Shown here one piece after another: positions 28,404 to 37,343 of a stretch of DNA of 64,000 bases. A model generated the notes under the pieces. That model saw nothing but the letters and a program-made list of their open reading frames with translations, did not search any database and was not told the DNA's origin. Numbering within the stretch: position 1 is the first letter of the stretch; each line of letters opens with the position of its first letter. The position numbers were made by a program, and so were the translations under genes. The DNA is from CAYRGG01 sp964423745 (lineage in GTDB: Bacteria > Pseudomonadota > Gammaproteobacteria > Competibacterales > Competibacteraceae), in assembly GCA_964423745.1 (NCBI GenBank), contig CAYRGG010000008.1, positions 1-64,000 of the forward strand. Direction: 5' to 3'.

Positions 28404-28847
28404 CTAGGAAAGATGAGAAGCGATCTGATCAGACATTCTGCTGTTCTGCTCCTGAAGACGACCGATAATGTGACAAGTCGAAATTTGTCTTCCAGGACAT
28501 TGGGCAATCATGTGCTCTAGTTCACTCTTAAAGGAAGAGAGCCGCGCAATCCAGCTATTGACTTCCTGAAGGTGTTTTTGGGCGATTTGCGTTACTTCTT
28601 GGCAAGAACTATCGGAGTTATCACTGCATGCGAGCAATTCACGAATCGCATCAAGATGAAACCCAAGCTCCCGGCTGTGTCGGATAAAAATCAAGCGACG
28701 CACATGTTCCAACCCATAGATACGATGATTTCCTATTGAGCGTAGGGGCGTCGGTAACAAGCCTATCTGCTCGTAGTACCGAATCGTCTGCGCTTTGCAG
28801 CCGCTGCGAGCAGCGAGCTTGCCAATTGTCAGTCGATGTTCAGTCAT
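28404..28847 (-). CDS. MerR-family metal-type transcriptional regulator
   Basis: The start at 28847 (MTEHRLTIGKLAARSG, 147 aa) is chosen because AAGGGG lies seven bases upstream; the longer frame would cross its own operator. A MerR winged helix (about 5-75, CKAQTIRYYEQIGLLPTPLR) is followed by a long dimer helix. The tail has a CPGRQISTCHIIGRL element, similar to the CxxxxxxxC metal-binding loop of ZntR/CadR/PbrR-like regulators, with extra Cys in ACSDNSDSSC. It therefore probably senses a soft or divalent metal. It is divergent from a Met/Gly-rich secreted protein. Confidence 0.85.
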   Translation of the reverse strand: MTEHRLTIGKLAARSGCKAQTIRYYEQIGLLPTPLRSIGNHRIYGLEHVRRLIFIRHSRELGFHLDAIRELLACSDNSDSSCQEVTQIAQKHLQEVNSWIARLSSFKSELEHMIAQCPGRQISTCHIIGRLQEQNSRMSDQIASHLS

Positions 28848-28858
28848 CAAATTTCCCC

Positions 28859-28889
28859 TTGAACCTCTAGTTACTATAAGTATTAGACT
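28859..28889 (+). promoter_or_regulatory. MerR-type promoter with 19-bp spacer
   Basis: A -35 TTGAAC (28859-28864) and a -10 TAGACT (28884-28889) are separated by 19 bp. A dyad ACCTCTAG-TTA-CTATAAGT (28863-28881) fills the spacer. Long spacers with a central dyad are the hallmark of promoters activated by MerR proteins through DNA distortion. It points toward the Met-rich protein gene and lies 12 bp from the regulator's own start. Confidence 0.75.
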
Positions 28890-29018
28890 TAAAGATGGTA
28901 GGAATGTTTTCAGAGTCATCATGTCTGCATTCGTTCTTAAGCTCAATGGAAATTTGTAAGATCACCTTTACTGCGCGGAGTTCTCTCCTACCAACTGACT
29001 GATAATCGGAGAATTTTT

Positions 29019-29522
29019 ATGAAAAACACTCTCTTTTCAGCGGCGCTCCTAACCTTCCTAATAAGCCTAGGCAGTGGGGCCACTTTATTTGCAAATCATG
29101 CATCTGCCCAACAAGGACAATGGCCAATGATGTGCCAGTGTCCGGCTTGTCGAGGCATGATGAAATCTGGGATGGGTGGCCAAGGCATGCGAGGGCGTGG
29201 TTGGCATAACCAAGACACGATGATGGGACGCGGCATGTGGGGACCCGGAATGGGTGACCAAGGCATGATGACGAGACCTGGGATGGGTAACCAAGGCACA
29301 CCTGATGATAGGATGAACCAAACCCAAAAACTCACCACCGATGAGGTTCGCACGATGCTTGAGAGAAATCTTGAGTGGCAAGGCAACCCGCGCCTCCAGA
29401 TAGGTAACATCGAAGAAAAAAATGAAAGTACAGTTACGGCCGAGATTGTGACTGCCGATGGATCGCTGGTGCAGCGCCTAGAGGTAGATCGACAAACAGG
29501 ATGGATGAAGCAGATTCCCTGA
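29019..29522 (+). CDS. Secreted Met/Gly-rich protein, putative metal-binding
   Basis: The 167-residue protein has a signal peptide (about 1-31, ending NHASA), then CQCPACRG, a Met/Gly/Arg-rich tract of about 55 residues (GMMKSGMGGQGMRGRG, MMGRGMWGPGMGDQGMM), and a folded C-terminal module of about 60 residues (LTTDEVRTMLERNLEWQGNP..., VDRQTGWMKQIP). Met-rich and Cys motifs bind copper or silver in other periplasmic proteins. Its place behind a MerR-type promoter supports a metal role. I know no family name. GGAGAA precedes the ATG. Confidence 0.75.
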   Translation: MKNTLFSAALLTFLISLGSGATLFANHASAQQGQWPMMCQCPACRGMMKSGMGGQGMRGRGWHNQDTMMGRGMWGPGMGDQGMMTRPGMGNQGTPDDRMNQTQKLTTDEVRTMLERNLEWQGNPRLQIGNIEEKNESTVTAEIVTADGSLVQRLEVDRQTGWMKQIP

Positions 29523-29779
29523 TGCGTGTTAAAGGCAGGGGCGGACCTGCGTGTCCGCCCTGATCAGAACGAGGGTAAATCTCTACCGGGCGAAAACATA
29601 GGTTCACTCCTACCGTTTGTTGTTCTATGATTCAACCCCTGTCCAAGGCATCATGTCCAATACATAGTCATTTTTCTTTTGACATTCACGAAAGTGCTAT
29701 TTTTGGCACTAGACCGTCCGCCAGAAATCCGCACCATGTCCCTGTAACAGTCAACTTTCCAAGTCCTGTCTATTCCCTG

Positions 29780-31822
29780 CTAATTCTTATGCCCTTGATA
29801 CTCTCCACAAAGCCGCTTTTGAATATCCCCCGGCACCGCTTCGTAGTGGCTAAACTCCATATTGTATGCACCTTCACCACCGGTGATGGATTTAAGCTGA
29901 GATTCATAACCTTCCACCTCGGCTAGCGGCACTTGAGCGTTAATCGCCACCATCCCGCGGGGTCGTATGTCGGTACCGTTGATGCGACCACGGCGACTCG
30001 ATAAATCCCCAGTAATGGCACCCACCGCATCGCCTGGGGCTACCACCTCTAGGTTCACAATAGGCTCCAACACCAGGGGTCGCGCTTTTTCCACGGCATC
30101 CATAAAGGCTTCTCGGCCTGCTGCCACAAAGGCTACTTCTTTAGAATCCACCGGGTGATATTTACCGTCGGTGGCGACCGCACGGATATCTTGCATGGAA
30201 AAACCAGCGATGACACCATTTTCCATGACATCGCGAATACCCTTTTCCACAGCGGGTAAAAATTGACTGGGAATAGCGCCACCGACTACCTCGCTGACAA
30301 ACTCGAAACCCGCACCCCGCTCCAAAGGTTCGATGCGCAAAAAAACTTCCCCAAATTGACCGGCACCACCGGTTTGTTTTTTGTGCCGATGATGACCTTC
30401 GGCGATCATACTGATAGTTTCTTTGTAAGCGATCTTGGGTGGTTTGGTTTCCACCTCTAGGCGATAGCGGGTGCGCATCTTTTCCAGGGTAATTCTCAGG
30501 TGTAACTCGCTCAAACCCCGCAGCACGGTTTCTCGGGTGGTTTGATTTTGCTCAAGGGTCAGACACGGGTCTTCCTGCAGAAGCTTACTTAATGTATCCG
30601 AGAGTTTTTGTTCGTCGCCCCGGGTAGCGGCTTTAATAGCCAAACCAAACAAAGGTGTCGGAAAGCGTAACGAGCGCAAATGGATGTGATCTTCGTCATG
30701 GGAGTCGTGCAGAACAAAATCCCGGTGAATATCATCCACTTTTGCCACAGCACAGATGTCGCCCGGAATACCCGCTGCTATTTCCGGATGTTCTTTACCA
30801 TGGACTTGAAAAAGATGGCCTACTTTGAAAGGTTTGCGGGCATCCCCGATAAAAAGCTGGCTATCTTTGGTGATCGTGCCTTGGTGAATTCGAAACAGGG
30901 ATAATTTGCCCATAAAAGGATCGATGTTTACTTTAAAGACATGGGCAATAACATGCTGGTCAGGGTCTGGCGTCGCGTGGAATTCCTCGGCATCCTTGCC
31001 TTCTCCCCTTAAAAAAGGTTCTGGGTTACCTTCGCTGGGATTAGGCAGGAGCCGGACAAATAAATCCACTAATTCTGGTAAGCCGGCTCCAGTAGCTGCT
31101 GAAACAAAACAGACGGGTACCAGGTGCCCTTCCCGTAGGGCTTTTTCAAAAGGCTCATGGAGTTGCTCAGGCTGCAGCTCTTCACCCTGTTCTAGATATA
31201 ATTCCATGAGGGCTTCATCCACTTCCACCACTTGATCGATAATCGCCGTATGGGCTTCGGCAACACTGGAAAAATCACTTTCTCCCGCTGGATTAAAAAA
31301 ACAATCCACAACGTCAGCGCCGTTATGGGTGGGTAGATTAATGGGCAAACATTCGTTGCCAAACATCTCTTGGATCTGGTCTAATAATGTCGGCAAATCG
31401 ATGCTTTCAGAATCAATCTTGTTGACAATAATCATCCGGCATAGACGCCGTTCGGCGGCTCGCTTCATCATCCGTTGCGTCACCGTCTCGATACCCGTTT
31501 GGGCATTAATCACGATGGCTGCGGTTTCTACGGCAGGCAATGCCCCAATGGCCTGACCGATAAAATCCGGAAACCCTGGGGTGTCGATAAGATTAATGTG
31601 AACGTCTTGATAATTTAGATTGACTAAGGTGCTGTCTAGGGAATGCTGATGCTCTCGTTCGAGAGGGTCAAAATCACAAACGGCGGTGCCCTGCTCTACG
31701 GAACCAGCACTGGCAATACGCCCAGACTGGGTCAACAAGGCCTCAACCAGTGTGGTTTTGCCCGCCGCGCCGTGTCCAACCAAGGCAATATTACGGATAG
31801 ATTCGGTGGTGTACCCGACCAT
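29780..31822 (-). CDS. EF-G-2-like translational GTPase
   Basis: The 680-residue protein resembles EF-G over its full length: G1 GHGAAGKTT, G3 DTPGFPDF, G4 NKID, domains II-V, ending with GGEGAYNMEFSHYEAVP as in Thermus EF-G-2. The switch I motif of true EF-G (RGITI) is missing; the stretch reads LEREHQHSLDS. So it is an EF-G paralogue (FusA2/EF-G-2 type), not the main translocase. Function of this group is unsettled. The ATG at 31822 lies six bases after AAGGAG. It stands alone, away from rpsL/rpsG/tuf. Confidence 0.88.
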   Translation of the reverse strand: MVGYTTESIRNIALVGHGAAGKTTLVEALLTQSGRIASAGSVEQGTAVCDFDPLEREHQHSLDSTLVNLNYQDVHINLIDTPGFPDFIGQAIGALPAVETAAIVINAQTGIETVTQRMMKRAAERRLCRMIIVNKIDSESIDLPTLLDQIQEMFGNECLPINLPTHNGADVVDCFFNPAGESDFSSVAEAHTAIIDQVVEVDEALMELYLEQGEELQPEQLHEPFEKALREGHLVPVCFVSAATGAGLPELVDLFVRLLPNPSEGNPEPFLRGEGKDAEEFHATPDPDQHVIAHVFKVNIDPFMGKLSLFRIHQGTITKDSQLFIGDARKPFKVGHLFQVHGKEHPEIAAGIPGDICAVAKVDDIHRDFVLHDSHDEDHIHLRSLRFPTPLFGLAIKAATRGDEQKLSDTLSKLLQEDPCLTLEQNQTTRETVLRGLSELHLRITLEKMRTRYRLEVETKPPKIAYKETISMIAEGHHRHKKQTGGAGQFGEVFLRIEPLERGAGFEFVSEVVGGAIPSQFLPAVEKGIRDVMENGVIAGFSMQDIRAVATDGKYHPVDSKEVAFVAAGREAFMDAVEKARPLVLEPIVNLEVVAPGDAVGAITGDLSSRRGRINGTDIRPRGMVAINAQVPLAEVEGYESQLKSITGGEGAYNMEFSHYEAVPGDIQKRLCGEYQGHKN

Positions 31823-31994
31823 CATTGACTCCTTGAGTTTAAGTTTTGTTACATTTTGTTATTGTCTATTGAGATTGATTATAGAAGAATGGTGAAAACT
31901 GTCGCTATTTAGCGTTATGGCGACTTTTAAAAAAGCTAGTGGCTATCCTTGTGTTTCTTTTGACCACAAGTAAACAAACACTAACAAAACTTTA

Positions 31995-32357
31995 ATGACG
32001 GTTGCTGGGTTGCGTTTTTTTGTTTATGGGACTCTGCGGCGGGGAGAATGTAATCATCACCTGCTGGGTGATGCTAATTTTTTAGGGTTTCATCGCACCC
32101 ATGCACGCTATAGCATGTTGAGTATGGGTTACTACCCTGCTGTTATTGACAGTGGCCATACGCGCATTAGCGGCGAGGTATATCAAATTCACAAGGCTCG
32201 CTTGCCTTGGTTAGACCAGTTGGAGGATTATCCTCGAACTTACAACCGGCGACTTATCAACACCCCTTATGGCCCAGCCTGGATGTATTTTTATCGCCAA
32301 CCTGTTGCCCCAGGCACCCCTAGGGTATTAAGCGGTGACTGGCGAGTTGGCAAATAA
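31995..32357 (+). CDS. Gamma-glutamylcyclotransferase-like protein (YtfP family)
   Basis: The 120-residue protein begins with FFVYGTLRRGECNHHLL, the substrate-binding loop of the AIG2/YtfP fold, and has VYQIHKARLPWLDQLEDYP, whose acid (E in QLED) matches the family's general base region. Family members act on gamma-glutamyl compounds, though YtfP itself is uncharacterised. It is divergent from the EF-G-2-like gene. Confidence 0.85.
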   Translation: MTVAGLRFFVYGTLRRGECNHHLLGDANFLGFHRTHARYSMLSMGYYPAVIDSGHTRISGEVYQIHKARLPWLDQLEDYPRTYNRRLINTPYGPAWMYFYRQPVAPGTPRVLSGDWRVGK

Positions 32358-32485
32358 ATTCGCTTCTTTTTGTCATAATCATAGATTGGTCAAAAAATAC
32401 TCAGGAAGGTAAAATTAAGTAGCCTTAATTCAGGAGTAATAAAGCAATAATCTTGCTCCAAAGACGCAATGCTGTTTATGTTGAT

Positions 32486-32634
32486 TAAGAAGCTGTTTCA
32501 AAAACTTGCATAGGTTCGCGAACTCAAGGCGCAGCGCCTTCGAGCAGTGCAGTTTACAGGGGGTAAACGAGCAGCGGAGAAGGTGCTGTAACGCTTAAGT
32601 CACGGACATGAGCTGATTTTGAAACAGCTTCTAA
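32486..32634. mobile_element. MITE-like element with 3-bp target duplication
   Basis: Inverted ends GAAGCTGTTTCAAAA (32489-32503) and TTTTGAAACAGCTTC (32617-32631) border a 143-bp non-coding element. TAA occurs directly outside both ends, as a possible 3-bp target-site duplication. YTAR-like targets are favoured by IS5-type transposases, but none is in this window. It sits in the 363-bp gap before the ExeA-like gene. Confidence 0.75.
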
Positions 32635-32720
32635 GGTATTCATCATTAATCTTTTACGTGTATATGGCTAACGTTCAGGCAAGCGATTTCATCGATAATA
32701 GTTTGAGGTAAGTTACCATA

Positions 32721-34979
32721 ATGGCTAGTCGCAAAACATCTCCGGCCGCCATGGCTGCTCATTATGGCTTTCGTCGCATGCCGTTTGTTGGCGCTGGCCT
32801 AGATTCTTATTTCAACGATGCTTGCTACCATGACGCATACCAACGCATTCTAAACGCTATTCAACAATATCAGCGTCTTATCGTTTTGGTTGGCGAAGAA
32901 GGCATTGGCAAAACCCTCTTGCTTCGCAAACTTATGCACGAAGCGCCTGATCAGCTAAAATTTCTCAGGTGTTATTCCAATAGCCTAAACTTTGAAGAAA
33001 TATTAAATTTCATTTCAGATTACTTATGGCTACCTGCTTTGGAAGCGGATCAGTCACAAAAAATCAAAGTCCTCAAAAAACACCTTGATAGCAGCTTCTC
33101 TCAAGGCATACACCTTATCTTGGTGATTGATGATGCCCACCAAATGCGCGAGCATGTGCTTGGAAATTTACTCTTTTTAGCGCAATCGGATCTTAAGGAT
33201 AGTCTTTCTCTGCAAATTCTGTTGAGCGGCTCTACCTCACTGGAAAATCTTTTAAGTAATCTGCAGTCCACCTATTCTCTCGATACAAAAGCGGAAAGAG
33301 TGCATCTGGAAAGACTCAGCAAAGATGATACAGTGGCTTTTATTCACCGCCAACTGGAAATGGCAGGAGGTCTTTCTAAAGCATTGTTCCCATCACCTGT
33401 CCTTGAACGCATTGCATACCATGCTCAAGGAATACCTCAAAACGTTAATGACCTATGTCATCGAGCATTGCGAATTGCTTACTCAAACGATCAGACGCTA
33501 CTCTCACCAGAGATCATCGATGAGGCCTCCCAGGAACTTGGCGAGGATTTTTTACAAAACCAGCAGTTACCTGAACAAACAGCAGTAGCTAAAGAAGATC
33601 TTAACGAAACCAGACGACCCTTTGCGCCTTCATCATCTCAACCTTCTAGTGAAGACTATGATGTTTCCTTACAGGATCACAGGTCAAAAGATACAACGGT
33701 ATCTGAAGAAGATCTTTCTGAAGAAGATCTTAATGAAACCAAGCATGTCCCTTCACTATCAAAATCAGAACCCACTGCTAAAGGTCAGGACACGTCCTCA
33801 CAGAACCAACCGCCTGACTCGAGCTCTCAGGAGACAAACTTACAGCCGGTTTCCGCTTTATCTCCTTCATCTGATAGCAGTGATGACCATACGGTTGCCT
33901 TTAGTCTAAACAAGGAAGGCTCGGCATCCACATCACCCTCTTCAACAATAGCTGACAGCAAATCTACATCAAATGTGCCTTCCCTATCGTCATCTCAAGA
34001 GGATCAACCGCAACCGACAATACCCTTGAACATAGCCCACCAGGATGCCGACCTTTCTGACATGGAAACACGTTTGCAACCTGTTCTTAAATCGCTTCCG
34101 GAAGAAGATGACAGAACCGTAGAGTTAAAAACCTTACCAGAAGATCTGCTAGCCCGTTATCAAAGCAAATCGAAGCAGGTATCTGCGGCAGATGGTTTTG
34201 CCGCTAGCAATCTAAACCAACGTCGTCGACGAGACTCTCGTCGAGATTCTCCGGGTCCCTTAGTAGCCCTTGCAGTGCTGATTCTATTGGGCAGTAGTAT
34301 TGCATTTTTGATTTATCAACGAGATGATTTTGCGGCATTTTTTACTGAGATTACCGCTGGAGCGTCCTCGTCCGCTCCAACCCGTACAGAATCATTACCT
34401 ATTCCACCGTTAGAATCTGACTCCGCATCTCCATCCAACGAAAACCCGGTACGTCCCAATCTGGGAGAAGGAATCCCAGGGACGCCACCAACAGAACCAG
34501 AATCGGAACTGGAATCGACTCCTCCCGAAGAAACGGCCATCAATACCACCAGCTTGAAAAGCAACGGAGATATGTTACTGATGCTCGGGGATATTGCCTC
34601 TGCCCGGTTATTCTATGAAGCCGCGGTGAAAGCCGGTGACATTCCGTCTTTGATCGCCGTGGGCAGTACTTACGATCCTGTGGTGCTAAACCAGCTTGGA
34701 CTGCGGGGGTTTCATGCAGACCCTGTGAAAGCCGCTGAATGGTATCTTAAAGCCCATGAGGCCGATGCGGCAGAGGCCGACAAACATCTCAATGGGTTGC
34801 GCCGTTGGTTGAATAGTGGCCCTTCCATTGCGGATCGCAAGGCCGAAGAATTAAAACGTTTGCTAGAGTCAGTCCCATTACCGCCAACAAAGACAGATCC
34901 TGCAGCGACGGCGGATGATGACACCTCCCTCAACAACGACCCCCAAACACCTAAACCACAAATCGCCGGCGTTGTTTGA
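32721..34979 (+). CDS. Membrane-anchored ExeA/GspA-type AAA ATPase with Sel1-like repeats
   Basis: The 752-residue protein has a cytoplasmic ATPase domain (about 10-285) with Walker A GEEGIGKT (58-65) and Walker B LILVIDDAH (about 130-138). The opening AAHYGFRRMPF matches ExeA/GspA ATPases. A Ser/Glu/Asp-rich linker (about 290-500) includes repeated EEDLNET-type motifs. One transmembrane helix (about 511-531) leads to a periplasmic part with Sel1/TPR-like sequence (MLGDIASARLFYEAAVKAGD, DPVKAAEWYLKAHE). ExeA helps type II secretin assembly by acting on peptidoglycan; DamX is a division relative. Here the usual peptidoglycan-binding or SPOR domain is absent. No secretion genes are near. Confidence 0.82.
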   Translation: MASRKTSPAAMAAHYGFRRMPFVGAGLDSYFNDACYHDAYQRILNAIQQYQRLIVLVGEEGIGKTLLLRKLMHEAPDQLKFLRCYSNSLNFEEILNFISDYLWLPALEADQSQKIKVLKKHLDSSFSQGIHLILVIDDAHQMREHVLGNLLFLAQSDLKDSLSLQILLSGSTSLENLLSNLQSTYSLDTKAERVHLERLSKDDTVAFIHRQLEMAGGLSKALFPSPVLERIAYHAQGIPQNVNDLCHRALRIAYSNDQTLLSPEIIDEASQELGEDFLQNQQLPEQTAVAKEDLNETRRPFAPSSSQPSSEDYDVSLQDHRSKDTTVSEEDLSEEDLNETKHVPSLSKSEPTAKGQDTSSQNQPPDSSSQETNLQPVSALSPSSDSSDDHTVAFSLNKEGSASTSPSSTIADSKSTSNVPSLSSSQEDQPQPTIPLNIAHQDADLSDMETRLQPVLKSLPEEDDRTVELKTLPEDLLARYQSKSKQVSAADGFAASNLNQRRRRDSRRDSPGPLVALAVLILLGSSIAFLIYQRDDFAAFFTEITAGASSSAPTRTESLPIPPLESDSASPSNENPVRPNLGEGIPGTPPTEPESELESTPPEETAINTTSLKSNGDMLLMLGDIASARLFYEAAVKAGDIPSLIAVGSTYDPVVLNQLGLRGFHADPVKAAEWYLKAHEADAAEADKHLNGLRRWLNSGPSIADRKAEELKRLLESVPLPPTKTDPAATADDDTSLNNDPQTPKPQIAGVV

Positions 34980-34998
34980 TAGCGTTTTAATTTCCTTG

Positions 34999-35970
34999 TC
35001 AACGAGGATTGTTTGCTTCTAACCAGTTGCGGGCGGCAGCAAAGCGCGTCCAACCGGGAATCGCTGCTGAAAGACTCACTTCACGCCATTTTGGGTGACG
35101 ATACGGTTCTTGGAGTGCACTGAAGTTACTAAAAAAGCTGTCAACAAATCGAGACACTCGTTGGCGCCGAGGATTATCCTCACGCCAATTATATACGGCC
35201 ATTAAAGAACCAACCGCAATGGTAGGAATATCCTCTCCCGAATCAATAAGATTGGGATAATCGGCATGGGTTAAACGGGTTGGTAAATAGGTGCCTCCCA
35301 ACACTGGCGTATAGACGATGGGCAAAAAATATAGATCATCTTCCGGTGAGACGCCTTGAAAGAGGGGCGCTGGTTTGCCCACCACATAAGCAAGGGCAGC
35401 GATTTCGCCTTTTTTCAGCATATCTAAAGCCAGCAACTGATCGTAACGGGTAAATTCCACGTCAAGGTCTAATGCGTCAAACACTAAAGATGCGGTAATG
35501 GCGGTTCCGCTGCCATTTCCATCCACATTTACTTTTTGTCCAGCAAGGTCCCTTAAACTTTTGTCTTCACCTTTTACTAAGAGATGGAATTCTTCATTGT
35601 ATAGCTTTGTAATATAATGAATTCTTCGATTAAGGTTTGCGTATCCTGGCCGCCCTCTAAGATAGTCCATCACGTCAGCTTGAACGATGGCCACGTCGAT
35701 ACCGCGAAGATAGAGCAAATCGGTAATATTTTGCTGAGAACCATTCCCAAGAATGGTCAACAGGCGAACATTCTCATCATCATTTACCACCGTCGCTAGA
35801 TCGGCAGCGATGCGTGTATAGGTGCCGGCAATACCCCCCGCCATAAGAGTCACGGCCCCTCTATTGGCTTGCGCCACGAGTTGCGCCCTAGACGGGGTTT
35901 GAGCCAAAACCATGGCGCTAAAAAATAGTAGGCCGATAAAACACAAAAAAACAGTTCCAAGACGCTTCAT
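34999..35970 (-). CDS. TAXI-family substrate-binding protein
   Basis: The start at 35970 (MKRLGTVFLCFIGLLFFSAMVLAQ) gives a clean signal peptide and 323 residues. The mature protein has the TAXI pattern: VTLMAGGIAGTYTRIAADLATVV, NITDLLYLRGIDVAIVQADV, and VNVDGNGSGTAITASLVFDAL. Such proteins bind glutamate-like or other small acids for TRAP transporters. No TRAP permease lies nearby, so it is an orphan binding protein here. Upstream pncB ends 36 bp away in the same direction. Confidence 0.85.
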   Translation of the reverse strand: MKRLGTVFLCFIGLLFFSAMVLAQTPSRAQLVAQANRGAVTLMAGGIAGTYTRIAADLATVVNDDENVRLLTILGNGSQQNITDLLYLRGIDVAIVQADVMDYLRGRPGYANLNRRIHYITKLYNEEFHLLVKGEDKSLRDLAGQKVNVDGNGSGTAITASLVFDALDLDVEFTRYDQLLALDMLKKGEIAALAYVVGKPAPLFQGVSPEDDLYFLPIVYTPVLGGTYLPTRLTHADYPNLIDSGEDIPTIAVGSLMAVYNWREDNPRRQRVSRFVDSFFSNFSALQEPYRHPKWREVSLSAAIPGWTRFAAARNWLEANNPR

Positions 35971-36005
35971 AACCGGACACCTAGACAGATTAGGACTGTA
36001 CAAAC

Positions 36006-37343
36006 TCAATGAGGACTGTCGTCGAGCTGATCTGCAAGTTTTTGTAACGCTGGCGCGATCTGCACCGAATAGGGCGGTGCAACACCGTTGGTCCGCAGCG
36101 CCGACGGTAATTTAGCCAACTCGGACTTGACTCGATCTCGTAGTGTTTCCAGGGGTGGCGCCACCTGGCAACGCCGACCGCCGTCCATGACCCGCTGTAA
36201 AAGTGGTTCTCCCAAAGGTTGGGTATCATTCTCAAGCCCCAGCCAATCGCCTGCCAATAGACCGTCTTGGGTGCGTCGATAAACCTGTTTGCGGCCTGGC
36301 CAAGTGGCTTTACCCGATGAGCGTTTACGGCGAGGGATGCCGGCATATTCCTGCAGCTTATAAACACAGTCGAGAAATGGCGCATCCGTGGAAATATCCA
36401 ACCGTGTACCAACGCCAAAACCATCTATGGGCGCCTGTTTTTTCAGTAAAGCTTGAATACGGTATTCATCCAAATCGCTGCTGCAGAAAATAGTCACCTC
36501 TGGCAAACCACCGGCGTCTAAAATCTTTCGTACTTGACGGGCATAGGCGGCCAAATCACCACTGTCTAACCGCACACCTTGAATGGTGATGCCTTGTGCT
36601 TTGAGCCGGTGGCCAAGCTGAACCACTTTGTGGGTTGCTTGCTCCACATCGTAGGTATCGATAAGTAAAACCACATTGTTAGGTTGCGCCAGTGCAAAGT
36701 TTTCAAAAGCTTGCTCTTCCCGATCGTGGGCTTGTATTAAAGAATGCGCCATAGTACCAAAAGTAGGAATGCCAAATTCCATGCCCGCCAAAACCGCCGC
36801 GGTGCCTGTGAATCCCGCCAAATAGGCAGCCCGGGCCGCCAGTAAACCAGCCTCGGCGCCGTGGGCTCGTCGCAGACCAAAATCCACCAACAGTTTGTCA
36901 CCCGCCGCTAACACACAGCGGGCTGCTTTAGAAGCAATCAAGGTTTGAAACTGAAGCAAATTGATAAGCCGGCTTTCTACCAACTGTGCCTGGGGTAAAG
37001 GGGCTGTAACCCGCAAAATGGGTTCATTGGGAAAAAACAAGGTTCCCTCGGGCAGCGCATGGACTTCTCCGGTGAATCGTAGTTGCGCCAGATAATCGAT
37101 AAAGTCCCCCTTAAAACGTCCTGTTTCCCCTAACCAAGCCAGTTCTTCAGAGGTAAAATGGAGATTTTCCAAATAATCCAACGCTTGTTCTAACCCGGCA
37201 GCCACTAAAAAACTTCGCTGCTCTGGCAAGCGTCGCACAAACATCTCAAAGACCGCCGTGTCTTCCATACCCTGAGCATGATAGGTTTGCAACATGGTTA
37301 ACTGATAGAGATCAGTCAATAGGGCGCTGTTGCTGGGATTCAT
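36006..37343 (-). CDS. pncB: Nicotinate phosphoribosyltransferase
   Basis: This enzyme makes nicotinate mononucleotide from nicotinate and PRPP in NAD salvage. The 445-residue protein has ALLTDLYQLTMLQTYHAQG at the start, the central DFGLRRAHGAEAGLLAARAAYLAGFTGT, and VRLDSGDLAAYARQVRKIL. Its start overlaps the pncA stop (TGATG), so nicotinamidase and this enzyme are co-translated in pathway order. A GTG one codon earlier is an alternative start. Confidence 0.94.
   Translation of the reverse strand: MNPSNSALLTDLYQLTMLQTYHAQGMEDTAVFEMFVRRLPEQRSFLVAAGLEQALDYLENLHFTSEELAWLGETGRFKGDFIDYLAQLRFTGEVHALPEGTLFFPNEPILRVTAPLPQAQLVESRLINLLQFQTLIASKAARCVLAAGDKLLVDFGLRRAHGAEAGLLAARAAYLAGFTGTAAVLAGMEFGIPTFGTMAHSLIQAHDREEQAFENFALAQPNNVVLLIDTYDVEQATHKVVQLGHRLKAQGITIQGVRLDSGDLAAYARQVRKILDAGGLPEVTIFCSSDLDEYRIQALLKKQAPIDGFGVGTRLDISTDAPFLDCVYKLQEYAGIPRRKRSSGKATWPGRKQVYRRTQDGLLAGDWLGLENDTQPLGEPLLQRVMDGGRRCQVAPPLETLRDRVKSELAKLPSALRTNGVAPPYSVQIAPALQKLADQLDDSPH

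Noticed and set aside
29085..29410. Antisense frames opposite the Met-rich gene
   Set aside because: The repetitive Met/Gly codons create open His/Pro-rich frames on the other strand; no start sites or homology.
29536..29562. GC-rich hairpin after the Met-rich gene as a terminator
   Set aside because: A stem GGCGGAC/GTCCGCC is present but no T-run follows on the plus strand, so I did not list it as a terminator.
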